The translations under genes were made by a program, and so were the position numbers. DNA of 64,000 bases from DASPKX01 sp035627835 (GTDB lineage Bacteria > Verrucomicrobiota > Verrucomicrobiia > Limisphaerales > SXQI01), in NCBI GenBank assembly GCA_035627835.1, contig DASPKX010000006.1, positions 26,704 through 90,703 of the forward strand, read 5' to 3'. The notes beneath the pieces are model-generated. The model searched no databases. It had not been told where the DNA came from and was given only the letters and a program-made list of their open reading frames with translations. How positions within the stretch are numbered: the stretch's first letter is position 1; every line of letters starts with the position of its first letter. Of this stretch, positions 43,137-52,900 are shown piece by piece.

Positions 43137-44418
43137 CACCAACGTCCTCCTCCACGATCCGCAATCGATCCTCAATTTTCAAGATAACAACGTCATCATC
43201 CCCATCGAGGTGATCGAGGAGATCGATCGCTTTAAGCGCGGCAGCAATGAGCTGGGCCAAAACGCGCGCACGGTCTCGCGTCTCCTGGACCGCCTCCGCG
43301 ATAAGGGCCGTCTCAGTGAAGGTGTGGCCCTGGAGAATGGCGGCCGCTTGCGAGTGCTGTTCTACCAGAATGGCTCCAGTTCCGTGCATGTCGATGGCAC
43401 GGTGGACAGCCGCATCGTCGCGCTTGCGCACGGCGTGCAAAAGGCGGACCCGAAGACCCCTGCGATCCTGGTCACCAAGGATATCAACCTGCGCATTAAG
43501 GCAGACACGCTGGGGATCGCGGCGGAGGATTATGAGACGGATCGAATTGAGCCAGCGGAGTTGCGCACCGGAATGTTTGAACTGCAGGTGAATTCGGAAC
43601 AGATGAGCGCATTTCGTCTGGATGGAGAGCTGCTCCTGCCTTCGGAGCCGAAGCGTTATCCGAACGAGTATTGCACACTTATCGATGCGGCGAACCCAAA
43701 GAAAGCTGCGCTCACGAAAGTGGATGCCACCGGCACAAAGCTGATCCCAATCGTGGCAGCGCATGAAGGTGTGTGGGGTATTAAGCCGCGGAACCGGGAG
43801 CAGCACTTCGCATTCGACGCGCTTCTCAACGATGACGTGAAGTTGGTCACGCTCATGGGCAAAGCAGGCACTGGCAAAACACTGATGGCCATGGCGGGCG
43901 GGCTGAAACGCACCGCGGTGGACCGCGAGTTTCGCCGCGTGATCGTCGCTCGCCCGACAATCGCGATGGGGAAGGAACTGGGGTTCCTCCCCGGCAGCCT
44001 TGAGGAAAAGCTCACTCCATGGATGCAGCCGATTCACGACACACTCGAACTGCTGGGTGACTTGAACATGGGTCATGAATCTCGCCGGAGCGGTGACCTC
44101 ATTCGCTCAGGCATGATCGTGGTGGAAGCCTTGAGCTACATCCGCGGCCGCAGCATCGCGAATCAATACATGGTCATTGATGAAGCGCAGAACCTAACCC
44201 CGCTCGAAGTGAAGACAATTGTCACGCGCGTGGGTGAAGGGAGCAAACTCGTGTTCACGGGTGATCCTTACCAGATTGACAATCCCTACGTGGATTCAAT
44301 GTCCAACGGGTTCAACTACATCATCAGCAAGTTCCGCGGCCACCCCATCGCAGCCCACATCGAGCTGCAAAAAGGCGAACGGTCCCAACTGGCCGAACTC
44401 GCGGCGAATATTCTATGA
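43117..44418 (+). CDS. PIN-PhoH ATPase (PhoH2-like)
   Basis: A fused PIN ribonuclease domain (about 1-130: NYILDTNVLLHDP, EEIDRFKRG, TPAILVTKDINLRIKA) and a PhoH ATPase domain (about 200-433: MGKAGTGKTLMAMAGG Walker A, PTIAMGKELGFLPGS, YMVIDEAQNLTP Walker B, LVFTGDPYQIDNPY). The combination is known as PhoH2, a putative RNA helicase/nuclease. The likely start is the GTG at 43117; TTG at 43111 is an alternative. A degenerate duplicate of its last 45 codons lies 380 bases downstream. Confidence 0.93.
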   Translation: MKNYILDTNVLLHDPQSILNFQDNNVIIPIEVIEEIDRFKRGSNELGQNARTVSRLLDRLRDKGRLSEGVALENGGRLRVLFYQNGSSSVHVDGTVDSRIVALAHGVQKADPKTPAILVTKDINLRIKADTLGIAAEDYETDRIEPAELRTGMFELQVNSEQMSAFRLDGELLLPSEPKRYPNEYCTLIDAANPKKAALTKVDATGTKLIPIVAAHEGVWGIKPRNREQHFAFDALLNDDVKLVTLMGKAGTGKTLMAMAGGLKRTAVDREFRRVIVARPTIAMGKELGFLPGSLEEKLTPWMQPIHDTLELLGDLNMGHESRRSGDLIRSGMIVVEALSYIRGRSIANQYMVIDEAQNLTPLEVKTIVTRVGEGSKLVFTGDPYQIDNPYVDSMSNGFNYIISKFRGHPIAAHIELQKGERSQLAELAANIL

Positions 44419-44472
44419 GCAGGAGCAGCAGATTTTAGGCAGCCTGAAGGTATAGGGGTCCGGGCAAAGTGC

Positions 44473-44703
44473 CTAGAAGGGCAGTCGATGCAATATCCTG
44501 ACCAGGCGGACGGCAAGCCACCGCGTGTACGGAAGGCTTTTAACGAACGAGACTGGAGCTAGGACGCTGAGGGCGATCACGACAGGGAGTTCCCAGCTCG
44601 TCCAGCCTTCCCCAAAAGTAAGCGCAACCGGAACGAGGAACGCCAAGCCGATCTCTAGCGCAAAGAACAGCGCAAGCACGTTCTCGAGTCGTGTCAGCTT
44701 CAC
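44473..44703 (-). CDS. Small two-helix membrane protein
   Basis: A 76-residue protein with hydrophobic helices at about 8-28 and 38-56, separated by GEGWTSWELP, and a basic end. It lies between phoH and its decayed tail copy. No family recognised; coding is supported only by the clean membrane pattern and length. Confidence 0.45.
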   Translation of the reverse strand: MKLTRLENVLALFFALEIGLAFLVPVALTFGEGWTSWELPVVIALSVLAPVSFVKSLPYTRWLAVRLVRILHRLPF

Positions 44704-44800
44704 CTCATAATGTTATCAGGCGTAAGACGGATCTCAAGCCGTAGCTCTGGGGAGGGGTAAGGTAGTAAGCTGGGTCGCGTGGGGAACCATCTCGACTCGA

Positions 44801-44938
44801 CAACCCGAACGTGGACTCCATGTTCAACGGCTTCAACTACATCATCAGCAGGTTCCTCGGGCAGCCCATAGCGGCTCACATTGAGCTGCAAAAGGGCGAA
44901 CTCTCGCGCTCGCTGATCTAGCTGCGAATATTCTATAA
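44801..44938 (+). pseudogene. Decayed copy of the phoH 3' end
   Basis: About 138 bases match the last 46 codons of the PhoH gene (44281-44418): NPNVDSMFNGFNYIISRF and AAHIELQKGE are read in frame, then a one-base deletion near 44910 breaks the frame before the shared end GAATATTCTAT. It has no start and is separated from phoH by 380 bases. Confidence 0.8.
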
Positions 44939-44985
44939 CAACGATCGTGAGGCAGAAACGATCGTGGTAAGATCTGCTCGAAGGT

Positions 44986-45288
44986 TCAGAGCATGGCTGC
45001 GGCGACGATGATGGCGATGGCGATAATGGCGGCGCCCCCCAGCACAGCTGCGGCGACGTTGCCTTTCGCCACTTCCTTTTCCAGGTCCACATGCACGATG
45101 AGGCGATCGAAAAGCTTGAAGCCAACGAACACGATCGCAATGCCGAGCACGCCGAAAAGCAGCATGTACCCAATGGCCTCACCCAATGTTTTGGCGTGCC
45201 AACTCATCATTGGATCACCCTGGGCATACGCGGGTGAAGACGCGGCGAGCAGCAGGCCAGTGGCGAAGATGAATGGTAGTTTGTTCAT
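44986..45288 (-). CDS. YjfL-like DUF350 membrane protein
   Basis: A 100-residue protein with a signal-like start (to about 22, ending AYAQG) and two hydrophobic helices (about 36-58 and 80-99) around LFDRLIVHVDLEKEVAKGN, typical of DUF350. E. coli YjfL is a longer version of the same family and is encoded next to YjfC, as here. Predicted inner membrane; function unknown. Confidence 0.8.
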   Translation of the reverse strand: MNKLPFIFATGLLLAASSPAYAQGDPMMSWHAKTLGEAIGYMLLFGVLGIAIVFVGFKLFDRLIVHVDLEKEVAKGNVAAAVLGGAAIIAIAIIVAAAML

Positions 45289-45320
45289 GGTTAGTGATCT
45301 TTAGTTTGGTTACGTTGGGC

Positions 45321-46463
45321 TTAAAAGAAATGCGGCACAAAGCGGCTCGTATTCCCGATGATCAATCCTTCGTCTTCCCGAATCCCGAGACCGCACGGAG
45401 TGTGGTCCACAATCCACACGCCAAAGACCGCCGACATTGCGGCGTCGATGCCACTCGGCAGGAACTGCTGCACGACATGCGGACCTTGGCCGTAATCGCC
45501 TCGGGTTTGGGCGACGAGTTGCGTTCGTTCAAAGATCGCGATGTTTGCGCCTTCGCGGGAGAGGAGCGGTTTTCGAACGTAGCGGCCGGTGTGGAGAGCG
45601 TTGGCGCGAGCATCTGACTCCAAAAATGCGGGCGCAAGGTTTGGGTGCCCGGGAAAGAGTTCCCAAAGGAGAGCGAGCAAGCCTTTGTTGGAGAGGAGCA
45701 TCTTCCAGGGAGGCTCAATGAAGCGGAGGACATCCAGGTCGAGGTGCGCAGCGAATTCGTCGCCCCACATCCATTCCCATGGGTAGAGCTTAAAATAGTG
45801 ACTCACCGTTTGCCCATCGAGGTCCACAAAGCGCCGGCGCATGGAATGGAAGCCGAGGTCTTCGATATGGACGCGGGCCGTTTGCAAACCGGCCTGATGG
45901 CAAGTGTCCTGCAGGTAAAGAACGGTTTGCTCGTCTTCCTCCGACTCTTTCAGCCCGCCAAAGTGGACCCTGCCGGAAACCTGCGGGGCTATCTTTTTCC
46001 AAGCGGCTATTAGGCGCTCATGGATGCTGTTGAATTGATCCAGCCGGGGATGCATCTCCTCAAGCCAATACCATTGGGCGACGGCTGCTTCAATAAGCGC
46101 TGTGGGGGTGTCGGCATTATACTCCAGCAACTTGGGTGGCGTTCGGCCGTCCCAGGCAAAATCAAAGCGGCCATACAAACTGAACTCCTGGCGCTCCCAG
46201 CTGGCACGGATCAGCCCTCTCGCTGCTGGCGGAATATGGAGCCGGTCAAACCAGTCCTGCTCAATGATCACGCGGGCAGCGGCTAAACAGAGGGCGTGGC
46301 ATTCAGCGGCTGCGGCTTCGAGAGTATCCACCTCCTTGCTCGTTAGCTCATAGGCGGTCGATTCATCCCAGTAGCGGAAGTTGTCTGGCGTGTGGTAGGT
46401 CAGCCCCACTGCCTCAACTTTATGCCGCCACTGCTCGCGCGGCTTTTGGCGCAGGCGCTTCAT
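45321..46463 (-). CDS. Glutathionylspermidine synthase-like ATP-grasp protein (YgiC/YjfC)
   Basis: A 380-residue ATP-grasp protein resembling E. coli YjfC/YgiC: GRFDFAWDGRTPPKLLEYNADTPT (near residue 97), LYPWEWMWGDEF, SNKGLLALLWELFPGHPN, YVRKPLLSREGANI and the final SRFVPHFF. The amidase half of true GspS is absent. It overlaps the upstream lipoprotein gene by 4 bases and is followed 32 bases later by the DUF350 gene. Substrate unknown. Confidence 0.92.
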   Translation of the reverse strand: MKRLRQKPREQWRHKVEAVGLTYHTPDNFRYWDESTAYELTSKEVDTLEAAAAECHALCLAAARVIIEQDWFDRLHIPPAARGLIRASWERQEFSLYGRFDFAWDGRTPPKLLEYNADTPTALIEAAVAQWYWLEEMHPRLDQFNSIHERLIAAWKKIAPQVSGRVHFGGLKESEEDEQTVLYLQDTCHQAGLQTARVHIEDLGFHSMRRRFVDLDGQTVSHYFKLYPWEWMWGDEFAAHLDLDVLRFIEPPWKMLLSNKGLLALLWELFPGHPNLAPAFLESDARANALHTGRYVRKPLLSREGANIAIFERTQLVAQTRGDYGQGPHVVQQFLPSGIDAAMSAVFGVWIVDHTPCGLGIREDEGLIIGNTSRFVPHFF

Positions 46464-46804
46464 GAACCGCCATACCGATAGCCACCAAAGCCACCGCGAC
46501 GAACATAAGGATCCGGCGCGGCCTTCGGGCGGCTCACGTCAGGAGGAACGGGCGCCGGAGCTGGGCTAAAGGAGCCGCCGTGATAATAACCTCTCCCGGG
46601 CACGAACGAGTTGTAGGGAAACGGAAACCAACCGCCATAAGCGGAGTGGTAATAACCGAGATGGGGCCGATAGGTGTTGTTCGTCACGACCTCAGACGAG
46701 TCGGCCCAGTCATTTGGATCCTCGCGCTTGGCGCATCCGGCCAAAAGAGTTCCGGATAAAGCCAACGTAACGAGCCTGGATTTGCGTGAGGATCGTCTGG
46801 TCAT
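46460..46804 (-). CDS. Gly/Tyr-rich lipoprotein, YgiB-like
   Basis: A 114-residue lipoprotein (lipobox LAGC, Cys24) with a Tyr/Pro/Gly-rich mature part (RPHLGYYHSAYGGWFPFPY; GGFGGYRYGGS). E. coli ygiB and yjfM lipoproteins have a similar Gly-rich C-terminus and lie directly upstream of ygiC and yjfC; the present gene holds that position, overlapping by 4 bases. Sequence similarity is weak, so the assignment rests on context. Confidence 0.72.
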   Translation of the reverse strand: MTRRSSRKSRLVTLALSGTLLAGCAKREDPNDWADSSEVVTNNTYRPHLGYYHSAYGGWFPFPYNSFVPGRGYYHGGSFSPAPAPVPPDVSRPKAAPDPYVRRGGFGGYRYGGS

Positions 46805-46905
46805 TAGTAGCTACTATCATGGAGCGTCAGGGCGGACGCAAACAGAAGTGGATGACCGATTGCAGAGCACCTTCCTTTGCGCGCGCTCATCCAAAAAATG
46901 CGCCA

Positions 46906-47288
46906 TTAAGCTGTGTCAGGCCCAAAATCAGAGGGGTAACCCATGACTCTGAGATCTATCTGATTGTTCACGACGAACCGCAGAATCACAGACGGAACCT
47001 CGAGTGAGACCATAGCGCTGTCGAACAGAACGGCTATGACCACACTGATTTTAGCCCCGCGCGCTTCAAGCTGTCGAAACCCTCTAGGATTGAGCCGTTT
47101 ATTCACGTGGTGAAACATCTCTTCAGGGATAAACCGTCGGAAGGAGCTTCCAAGTTCCAATACGTCGATGGGCTCCCATTTTGTCCCTCCCGTGAACCAT
47201 CGGAGCCGACGGTGCCCAGAATTTCGGAGATTTCCAGCAATGTTAAATCGTCTGAGCGAACGGTTACTGAATAAATAAACTGATTCAT
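46906..47288 (-). pseudogene. Frameshifted DUF4279-like gene
   Basis: Two minus-strand frames, 47288 to about 47150 and about 47155 to 46906, join into one reading. The first part reads MNQFIYSVTVRSDDLTLLEI and then about 26 residues to TYWNLE; the second reads SSFRRFIPEEMFHHVNKRLN and ends VVNNQIDLRVMGYPSDFG. The combined pattern (an SDDLT start, W near the middle, a helical part and a hydrophobic strand pair) resembles DUF4279. A one-base change near 47150 would restore the frame. The family call is tentative. Confidence 0.4.
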
Positions 47289-47330
47289 TGAGCTAAGAAA
47301 GAACGCTCCGGTCCCGCAATGCAGCTTGCC

Positions 47331-47720
47331 TTAAAGCCACCACACTGAGGAGCGCAGTGAATGACCTTCGAGCACATCTGTAAATAGCCACCGAGTGTAT
47401 ACCGCGCAACAGGCAAGCAGCAGCACTAGAGTCCAGATGGTGATAGAGATTACAAATTGCTCAACCCGAGATGCACGCCGCCACGACATAATCATCGCGC
47501 CCACAGCCACAGCGGATAACGGTAATCCCCAGTTGTAACAGGCGGTCAGAGGTGAAGACAATTTGTGCCCGTCCGAATGAAGAGCTTGGGGCACGTTCGC
47601 GAGCATAGCGAGACACGTCTGCAGGGACTTCCCGAACATGCAGGCGCAGAACGAAATCAGCGAAATGGCGAAGATGATGCTCCCCTTGCGCAGAACTGCT
47701 TTCTGATGAATTTCCTGCAT
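47331..47720 (-). CDS. Hypothetical membrane protein
   Basis: A 129-residue protein with three hydrophobic segments (about 12-32, 62-80, 88-108). No recognised family. It begins at an ATG about 280 bases from the divergent pseudopilin gene and lies beside the DUF4279-like remnant; both look lower in GC than their neighbours, which would fit a recently acquired patch. Confidence 0.5.
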   Translation of the reverse strand: MQEIHQKAVLRKGSIIFAISLISFCACMFGKSLQTCLAMLANVPQALHSDGHKLSSPLTACYNWGLPLSAVAVGAMIMSWRRASRVEQFVISITIWTLVLLLACCAVYTRWLFTDVLEGHSLRSSVWWL

Positions 47721-47998
47721 GGCCGTTAGTTAGCGCTTCAACGCAGCATGCTGCACCAGCCTAACATTGGACAGCTCCGTTGTATTGGCGTCACCCCGCA
47801 TTCTACTAATGGGCTGTCGAGCGCTTTTGCCCCAGGAGCGAGTTGCGGCAACCGAACGTGCGATCACCCCATCATGAGTTGAGGGAAGCTGCCGCGAGCT
47901 CACACGTTCTGAATGACATAGAGTACAGAAAAGCTTGGCGCGCGAGAAGGAGAGGAGTAGCGTGCCTTTTGTTTAAGGTAAGATCGGCAGGTTGAGAT

Positions 47999-48886
47999 AT
48001 GAGCAACACGCAAGCGCTTCGAGTGCGAAAGCACACTGGCGCGAATGCGTTCACGCTCCTTGAGCTTCTTGTCGTCATCGGAATCATTGCGTTGCTCGCA
48101 TCGTTGCTGCTGTCGGCTTTGGCGCGGGCGAAATCGACGGCTCACGCAGTGAAGTGCAAAAGCAATCTTCGGCAGATTGGAGGTGCCTTGAGCGCTTACG
48201 CGGACGACTACACGGCATATCCCGTTATGTACGAGACGGAGCTTTGGCGGAATATGGCTTCGTGGCACAATGGCGCGATTCTTCCTTACCTCGGCTACGG
48301 CGGTGGGCGCATTCCTTCCAACACAGAACAAATTATTGCCAAACCGATCGAGGCACAGGGCCGCCCGGCGAAAGGCCAGACCGTGCTGGAATGCCCAGGA
48401 TACACGCAGATCAAAGGGGTGTATGCGGCAGGTTTTAACGCGTATTCGTACAACGGTTATGGCGTTGCAGAACCCGGCCCGACGATGGTTGAAAAAGGGT
48501 TGGGACTAGGCGGTTACATAGACGGAAAAGCCAATATGATGCCACCGCCTCCTATCCTCCCAATCCGACAGAGCCGGGTAGTTTCACCGAGCGGGATGAT
48601 TGCCGTGACCGATTCACCTATCGTCGCACTCCAGCCTGACAGCAGCCGACCCCAGGGCCACATTGTGACGCATTGGAGTTTTTTCAGGAGGGCTGCGAAA
48701 GCTAATCCAGAGTGGGAAACCAAGTTCCTGGTGAAGCGCCATCGCATTCCGGTTAATGCGGTCTTTTGTGACGGGCATGTAGAATCGTTTAAAAGCAAGG
48801 AACTAACTGCCACTGACGATGCGGCTCTCAGCCGGTGGAACAACACAGCACAAGCAGAGCGCGGAACGATCGAGGATTTGCGGTAA
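47999..48886 (+). CDS. Prepilin-type pseudopilin
   Basis: A 295-residue protein with a short basic leader, the prepilin peptidase site at GAxAFTLLELLVVIGII (Gly/Ala before Phe, Glu at +5) and a hydrophobic N-terminal helix. It continues with CKSNLRQIGGALSAYADDYTAYP, typical of the many verrucomicrobial and planctomycete DUF1559-like pseudopilins, and ends HRIPVNAVFCDGHVESFKSKE. Such proteins are secreted through a type II or type IV pilus-like machine; genomes of this phylum carry many paralogues. Confidence 0.9.
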   Translation: MSNTQALRVRKHTGANAFTLLELLVVIGIIALLASLLLSALARAKSTAHAVKCKSNLRQIGGALSAYADDYTAYPVMYETELWRNMASWHNGAILPYLGYGGGRIPSNTEQIIAKPIEAQGRPAKGQTVLECPGYTQIKGVYAAGFNAYSYNGYGVAEPGPTMVEKGLGLGGYIDGKANMMPPPPILPIRQSRVVSPSGMIAVTDSPIVALQPDSSRPQGHIVTHWSFFRRAAKANPEWETKFLVKRHRIPVNAVFCDGHVESFKSKELTATDDAALSRWNNTAQAERGTIEDLR

Positions 48887-48923
48887 AAAGTTCGCGCCGG
48901 ACCGGCAATAGTGCCGGCTTGTT

Positions 48924-49634
48924 TTACTCCGCGTCAGCCTCGGCTGGAGTTCTTTTGGGGCGATCGCCAAAAAGAGAGGTGCCGACGCGGATGATGGTGG
49001 CGCCTTCTTCGATCGCGACTTCGAAGTCGCCGCTCATGCCCATGCTCAGCTCGGGCAACGGGGCTCCGAGAACTTGCTCGCAGGCGCCGCGGAGTTCACG
49101 GAGCTGTTTGAAGTAGCCGCGGGCTCGTTCAGGGTCAGTCGAGTAAGGGGCAATCGTCATGAGTCCATGCACTTCGAGGCGGGACAGACGATTGATTTCG
49201 GCGAAGTCAGCAAGGGCCTGGCGCGGGGAGTAGCCGAACTTGCTGGCTTCACCAGCCACGTTGACTTCAAGAAGGATCGGAAGAGTTTTTGAAAGCTTTT
49301 CGGCGGCTTTCTGCAGCTCGATTGCCAAGCGGAGGGAGTCGACGCTTTGGATCATGGAGAAGAGCGCAACGGCGTCTTTGGCCTTGTTGGTCTGCAGGTG
49401 GCCGATCATGTGCCAGCGTGCTTTTGCGGGACTGGCGGGGATTTTCCACTTCGCTTCCTGGACTTTGTTTTCACCAAAGAGCGCAATGCCGAGATCGAGC
49501 GCTTCGCGAACGGCTTCCGCCGGGTGGCCCTTCGTGACGCCCATGAGTTGGACTTCCTCACGCTTGCGGCCTGCGCGAGCGCATGCGCCTTGAATGCGCT
49601 TCTCGATTGTTTCCAGGTTGTCTGCCAGCGACAT
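48924..49634 (-). CDS. yggS: YggS/PLPBP pyridoxal phosphate homeostasis protein
   Basis: A 236-residue single-domain PLP-binding barrel. LMGVTKGHPAEAVREALDLG contains the PLP Lys (VTK), then FGENKVQEAKWK, WHMIGHLQTNKAKDAV and LSMGMSGDFEVAIEEGATIIRVG(T)SLFG; all are family signatures. The family tunes intracellular PLP rather than catalysing a defined step. It is a single gene, with the inverted repeat element following. Confidence 0.95.
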   Translation of the reverse strand: MSLADNLETIEKRIQGACARAGRKREEVQLMGVTKGHPAEAVREALDLGIALFGENKVQEAKWKIPASPAKARWHMIGHLQTNKAKDAVALFSMIQSVDSLRLAIELQKAAEKLSKTLPILLEVNVAGEASKFGYSPRQALADFAEINRLSRLEVHGLMTIAPYSTDPERARGYFKQLRELRGACEQVLGAPLPELSMGMSGDFEVAIEEGATIIRVGTSLFGDRPKRTPAEADAE

Positions 49635-49683
49635 TGTTGAGCGATTTTAGAAGAATCGCAGAGGAGGAAAAAGGAAGAAAGGA

Positions 49684-49919
49684 TATCCGCAGATTGCGCA
49701 GATTTTCGCAGATTAAGAAAAAACAACGAGAGGGCTGACGGACTCATTTAACGGGAGGAAGCAGAGGCAGCAGCGAAATAAAACATGCCGGCGCTTCATC
49801 AACAATTCTGAGGCGCTTGCGCGTGCTGAGTGCTCTGACTCTTTTCTCCGCTTCCTCCTGTTGACTACCTATTTTCTTCACCTTCTTAATCTGCGGCAAT
49901 CTGCGAAATCTGCGCATCG
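49684..49919. repeat. MITE-like element with nested inverted repeats
   Basis: About 236 bases bounded by AATCTGCG-octamer arms in inverted orientation (49684-49717 and 49884-49919). Inside lies a second inverted pair, AACGGGAGGAAGCAGAGG (49750-49767) and CTCCGCTTCCTCCTGTT (49846-49862). No coding sequence. It fills the gap between yggS and the SNF2 gene. Confidence 0.6.
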
Positions 49920-49934
49920 TTTTTCTTCCTCTTC

Positions 49935-52900
49935 TTAAGCGAATAGTTCCTGGATTTCTTCCCAGGTGCAGACGTTTGCGAGGTCCTCTTCAGCGCCCAA
50001 CGTGGCTTTGATCATTTCGCGCTTTTTGTTTTGGAGGCTGAGGATTTTTTCTTCAACTGTGCCGCGGGTGATTAGTTTGTAACTGGTGACCACACGAGTC
50101 TGGCCAATGCGATGGGCGCGATCGGTGGCCTGATCTTCCACGGCAGGGTTCCACCAGGGATCGAAGTGGATGACGGTGTCGGCGCCGGTGAGGTTCAAAC
50201 CAACGCCGCCGGCTTTGAGGCTGATGAGGAAAAGGGGGATGCTGTTGTTCTTCTGGAACTGCTCGACGACAGCGCCGCGGTCTTTGGTCGAACCGTCCAG
50301 GTAGCAGAATGGAATGTTCTCAGCTTTCAGGCGCTCGGAAAGAATCCCGAGCATGCCGACGAATTGGCTGAAAACGAGCGCGCGGTGGCCGCCGTCGATG
50401 ACTTCCTCGAGCAACTCGGAGAACATCTCGACTTTGCCCGAGGGCTTGGGCTTTTGCGCTTCTTCCATCTTGAGCAGGCGGAGATCGCAACAAATCTGGC
50501 GGAGGCGGAGAAGCGCGTTGAGGATGAGCATTTTGCTTTTGCCGAAGCCCTGAGATTCAACGGCCTCGGTGACTTCGCGGCGGCTGGCTTCGAGGATGGC
50601 CTGGTAAAGCTCTTGTTGCTCTTCTGTGAGTTCGCAGAAGGAGATTTGCTCGATCTTCTGCGGCAAATCTTTGGCAACTTCCTGCTTGAGACGCCGAAGG
50701 AGAAAGGGGCGGACCCGCTTCGCCAGGCGGGCTTGCACCTCGGGATTGCGCTCTTTATTGAGCGGCTGCTCGTACCGCTCTTTGAAATCGGTGGCGCTGC
50801 CGAGGTAGCCAGGCATGAGGAAGTCGAAGATGGACCAGAGATCGAGAACGGAGTTCTCCAGCGGCGTGCCCGTGAGGACGAGGCGGTGCGGGGCGGCGAT
50901 GCTTTTAACGGCCTGCGCGTTTTGGGTCTGGCGGTTTTTGATGTGGTGAGCTTCGTCGAGAATGACGGTGTCGAACTCCAGCGCGCGGTAGTGCTCAGCA
51001 TCGCGTCGAATGAGGGCGTAACTGGTGACAATCAGATCGTGGCGAGGAACTTCGGCAAAGAGCGGAGCGCGCTTGGAGCCTTGAATGGCGAGAGATTTCA
51101 GGTCGGGGGTGAACTTCTTCGCTTCGGCAACCCAGTTGAAGACGAGTGACGTCGGGCAAACGACGAGGAAAGGCTTGTGCGCGAGCTTTCGAGCTTTGAG
51201 GGATTGGAGAAAGGCGAGTGTTTGCAGCGTTTTGCCCAAGCCCATTTCGTCGGCGAGGATGCCGCCGAAATTGTTGGAGCGAAGGAACTGCATCCACGCG
51301 ACGCCTTGTTTCTGATACGGACGGAGCACAGTCTCCAATGGTCCGAGCGGCGGCGGCTCGATTTTGGTTTCACCGCGCAATTGCGCGGCTCGCTCGCGCC
51401 ATTGCTGTGGGCTTTTGAAATGCCACGACTGTGCTTGAAGAGCGGCGTCGAGGAAACCGGCCTGGGCATTCGAGATGCGGTAGAGGCCTTCGCGCTGCTC
51501 AGGGGCGCAATCGAGAAGCGTTTCCTGGAAGTCTTCAACGGCGCCGGTGTCGAGGATGGCGAACTTGCCATTCGGCAACTTTGCGTGGCTTTGGCCCGAA
51601 AGGAGCAGGCGCTGAACATCCGCTTGGCTGAAGCGTTCGCCCGTGGAGCCGACATAGGAGACCTCGAGGTCGAACCAGCGCTCGCCTGAGGAGCGGATTT
51701 CGAATTTAGGCTCGATGCGCTCAAGGTTTTGCTTCGTGCTGCGTTCGAGGCGTTCTTCCAGATGAACTTCCCAGCGCTGCTGCCAGCGGGGATAGAAGCG
51801 GGCGAAGAAAGCGAGCACGGAGCTTTGGCCAGCGAGTTGGAAGAGGCCTTCGGCGTGCGGACCCGTGAAGCCGGCGCGCATCAGTTCGCCTTGCGCGGCT
51901 TGCTCAGCGGCAAGGTCGCGCGTGCTGTAGCGCGTGGGGGATTTTGGATCCGGGAGCCAGAAGCCGGCGCCGGCGCTTTCTTTTCGCCCGACGATGAAGC
52001 TGCTTGTGCCATAGAGCGCTTCCATTTGCGCCTGAAGATGCGCAAGGCCGCCGGTGAGGGAGAGACGGAATTTGGGCGGCTGAGTTTCGAGCACGAAGTC
52101 TTCGATCTTGAAGTTCGCGCGGACGGTGGCGTGTTCCGTGAGCGCGGGCCAATCGCGGCTTAAGAACTCAGGCACTTTGGCGCGCGGTAAACGGATGGGC
52201 GCTTGCAGGACACCCATGTAGCCGCTGGGCAGGGTGACGCGAGTAAATGTGCTGCCGCTCAGGATCCAGAGGCCAGTCGCCGAAGGCAATGCGGTGTCGG
52301 CCTTTGGCATGGAGGCGAGTTTCAGCGTGATTTCGCCGTTCGCCTCCAGGGTGGCAACGAGTTCGAGTGGGGCTGGAGTATTTTCGACCGTCACCGCCTT
52401 TGCTTTCGCGATAGTAATGCGCGGGTGGTCGGCGACCGCCGGGAGGAGTTGCGCAAATTGCGCCAGCGTGAGCATGAGCACACCGGGGGCGTTGCCGTCA
52501 GCTAGGCTTTCGCTGGCGGAGAGAAGGCGCTCGTCTGCCTCAGAAACTTGAAAGGGCGTGGATTGCGGCACGTTATTTAAAGGCAGCCGTTTGCCGCTGA
52601 ATTCCCCTTCGAAGTAGAGCATCACCTTGCCCGCTTGGAGCGCGGGAAGGTAGTTGGGGGGCAAGATGACGTGGATCTGCAACGGTTGACCAGGGCCATC
52701 TCCGACGCTTCGTTGGATGCGTTTTCCTTCTTTAACAGCGGGAGCGGCCGGCTTCTCGTCAGCTTTGGGGGAGGTTGTTGCGCGCGCAGCGTTCTTGGTG
52801 GCAACAGGCTCGGGAGGGGCGAGCCGGCGAATGTGGTGGAGGCCGACGGCAACCGAGTGCGCGCAAATGGTGCCCCAGCTTCGCGACACGCGGCAGGGGC

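Noticed and set aside
43096..44076. Minus-strand frame of 326 codons
   Set aside because: It is antisense to the PIN-PhoH gene and is rich in Cys, His and Arg without a domain.
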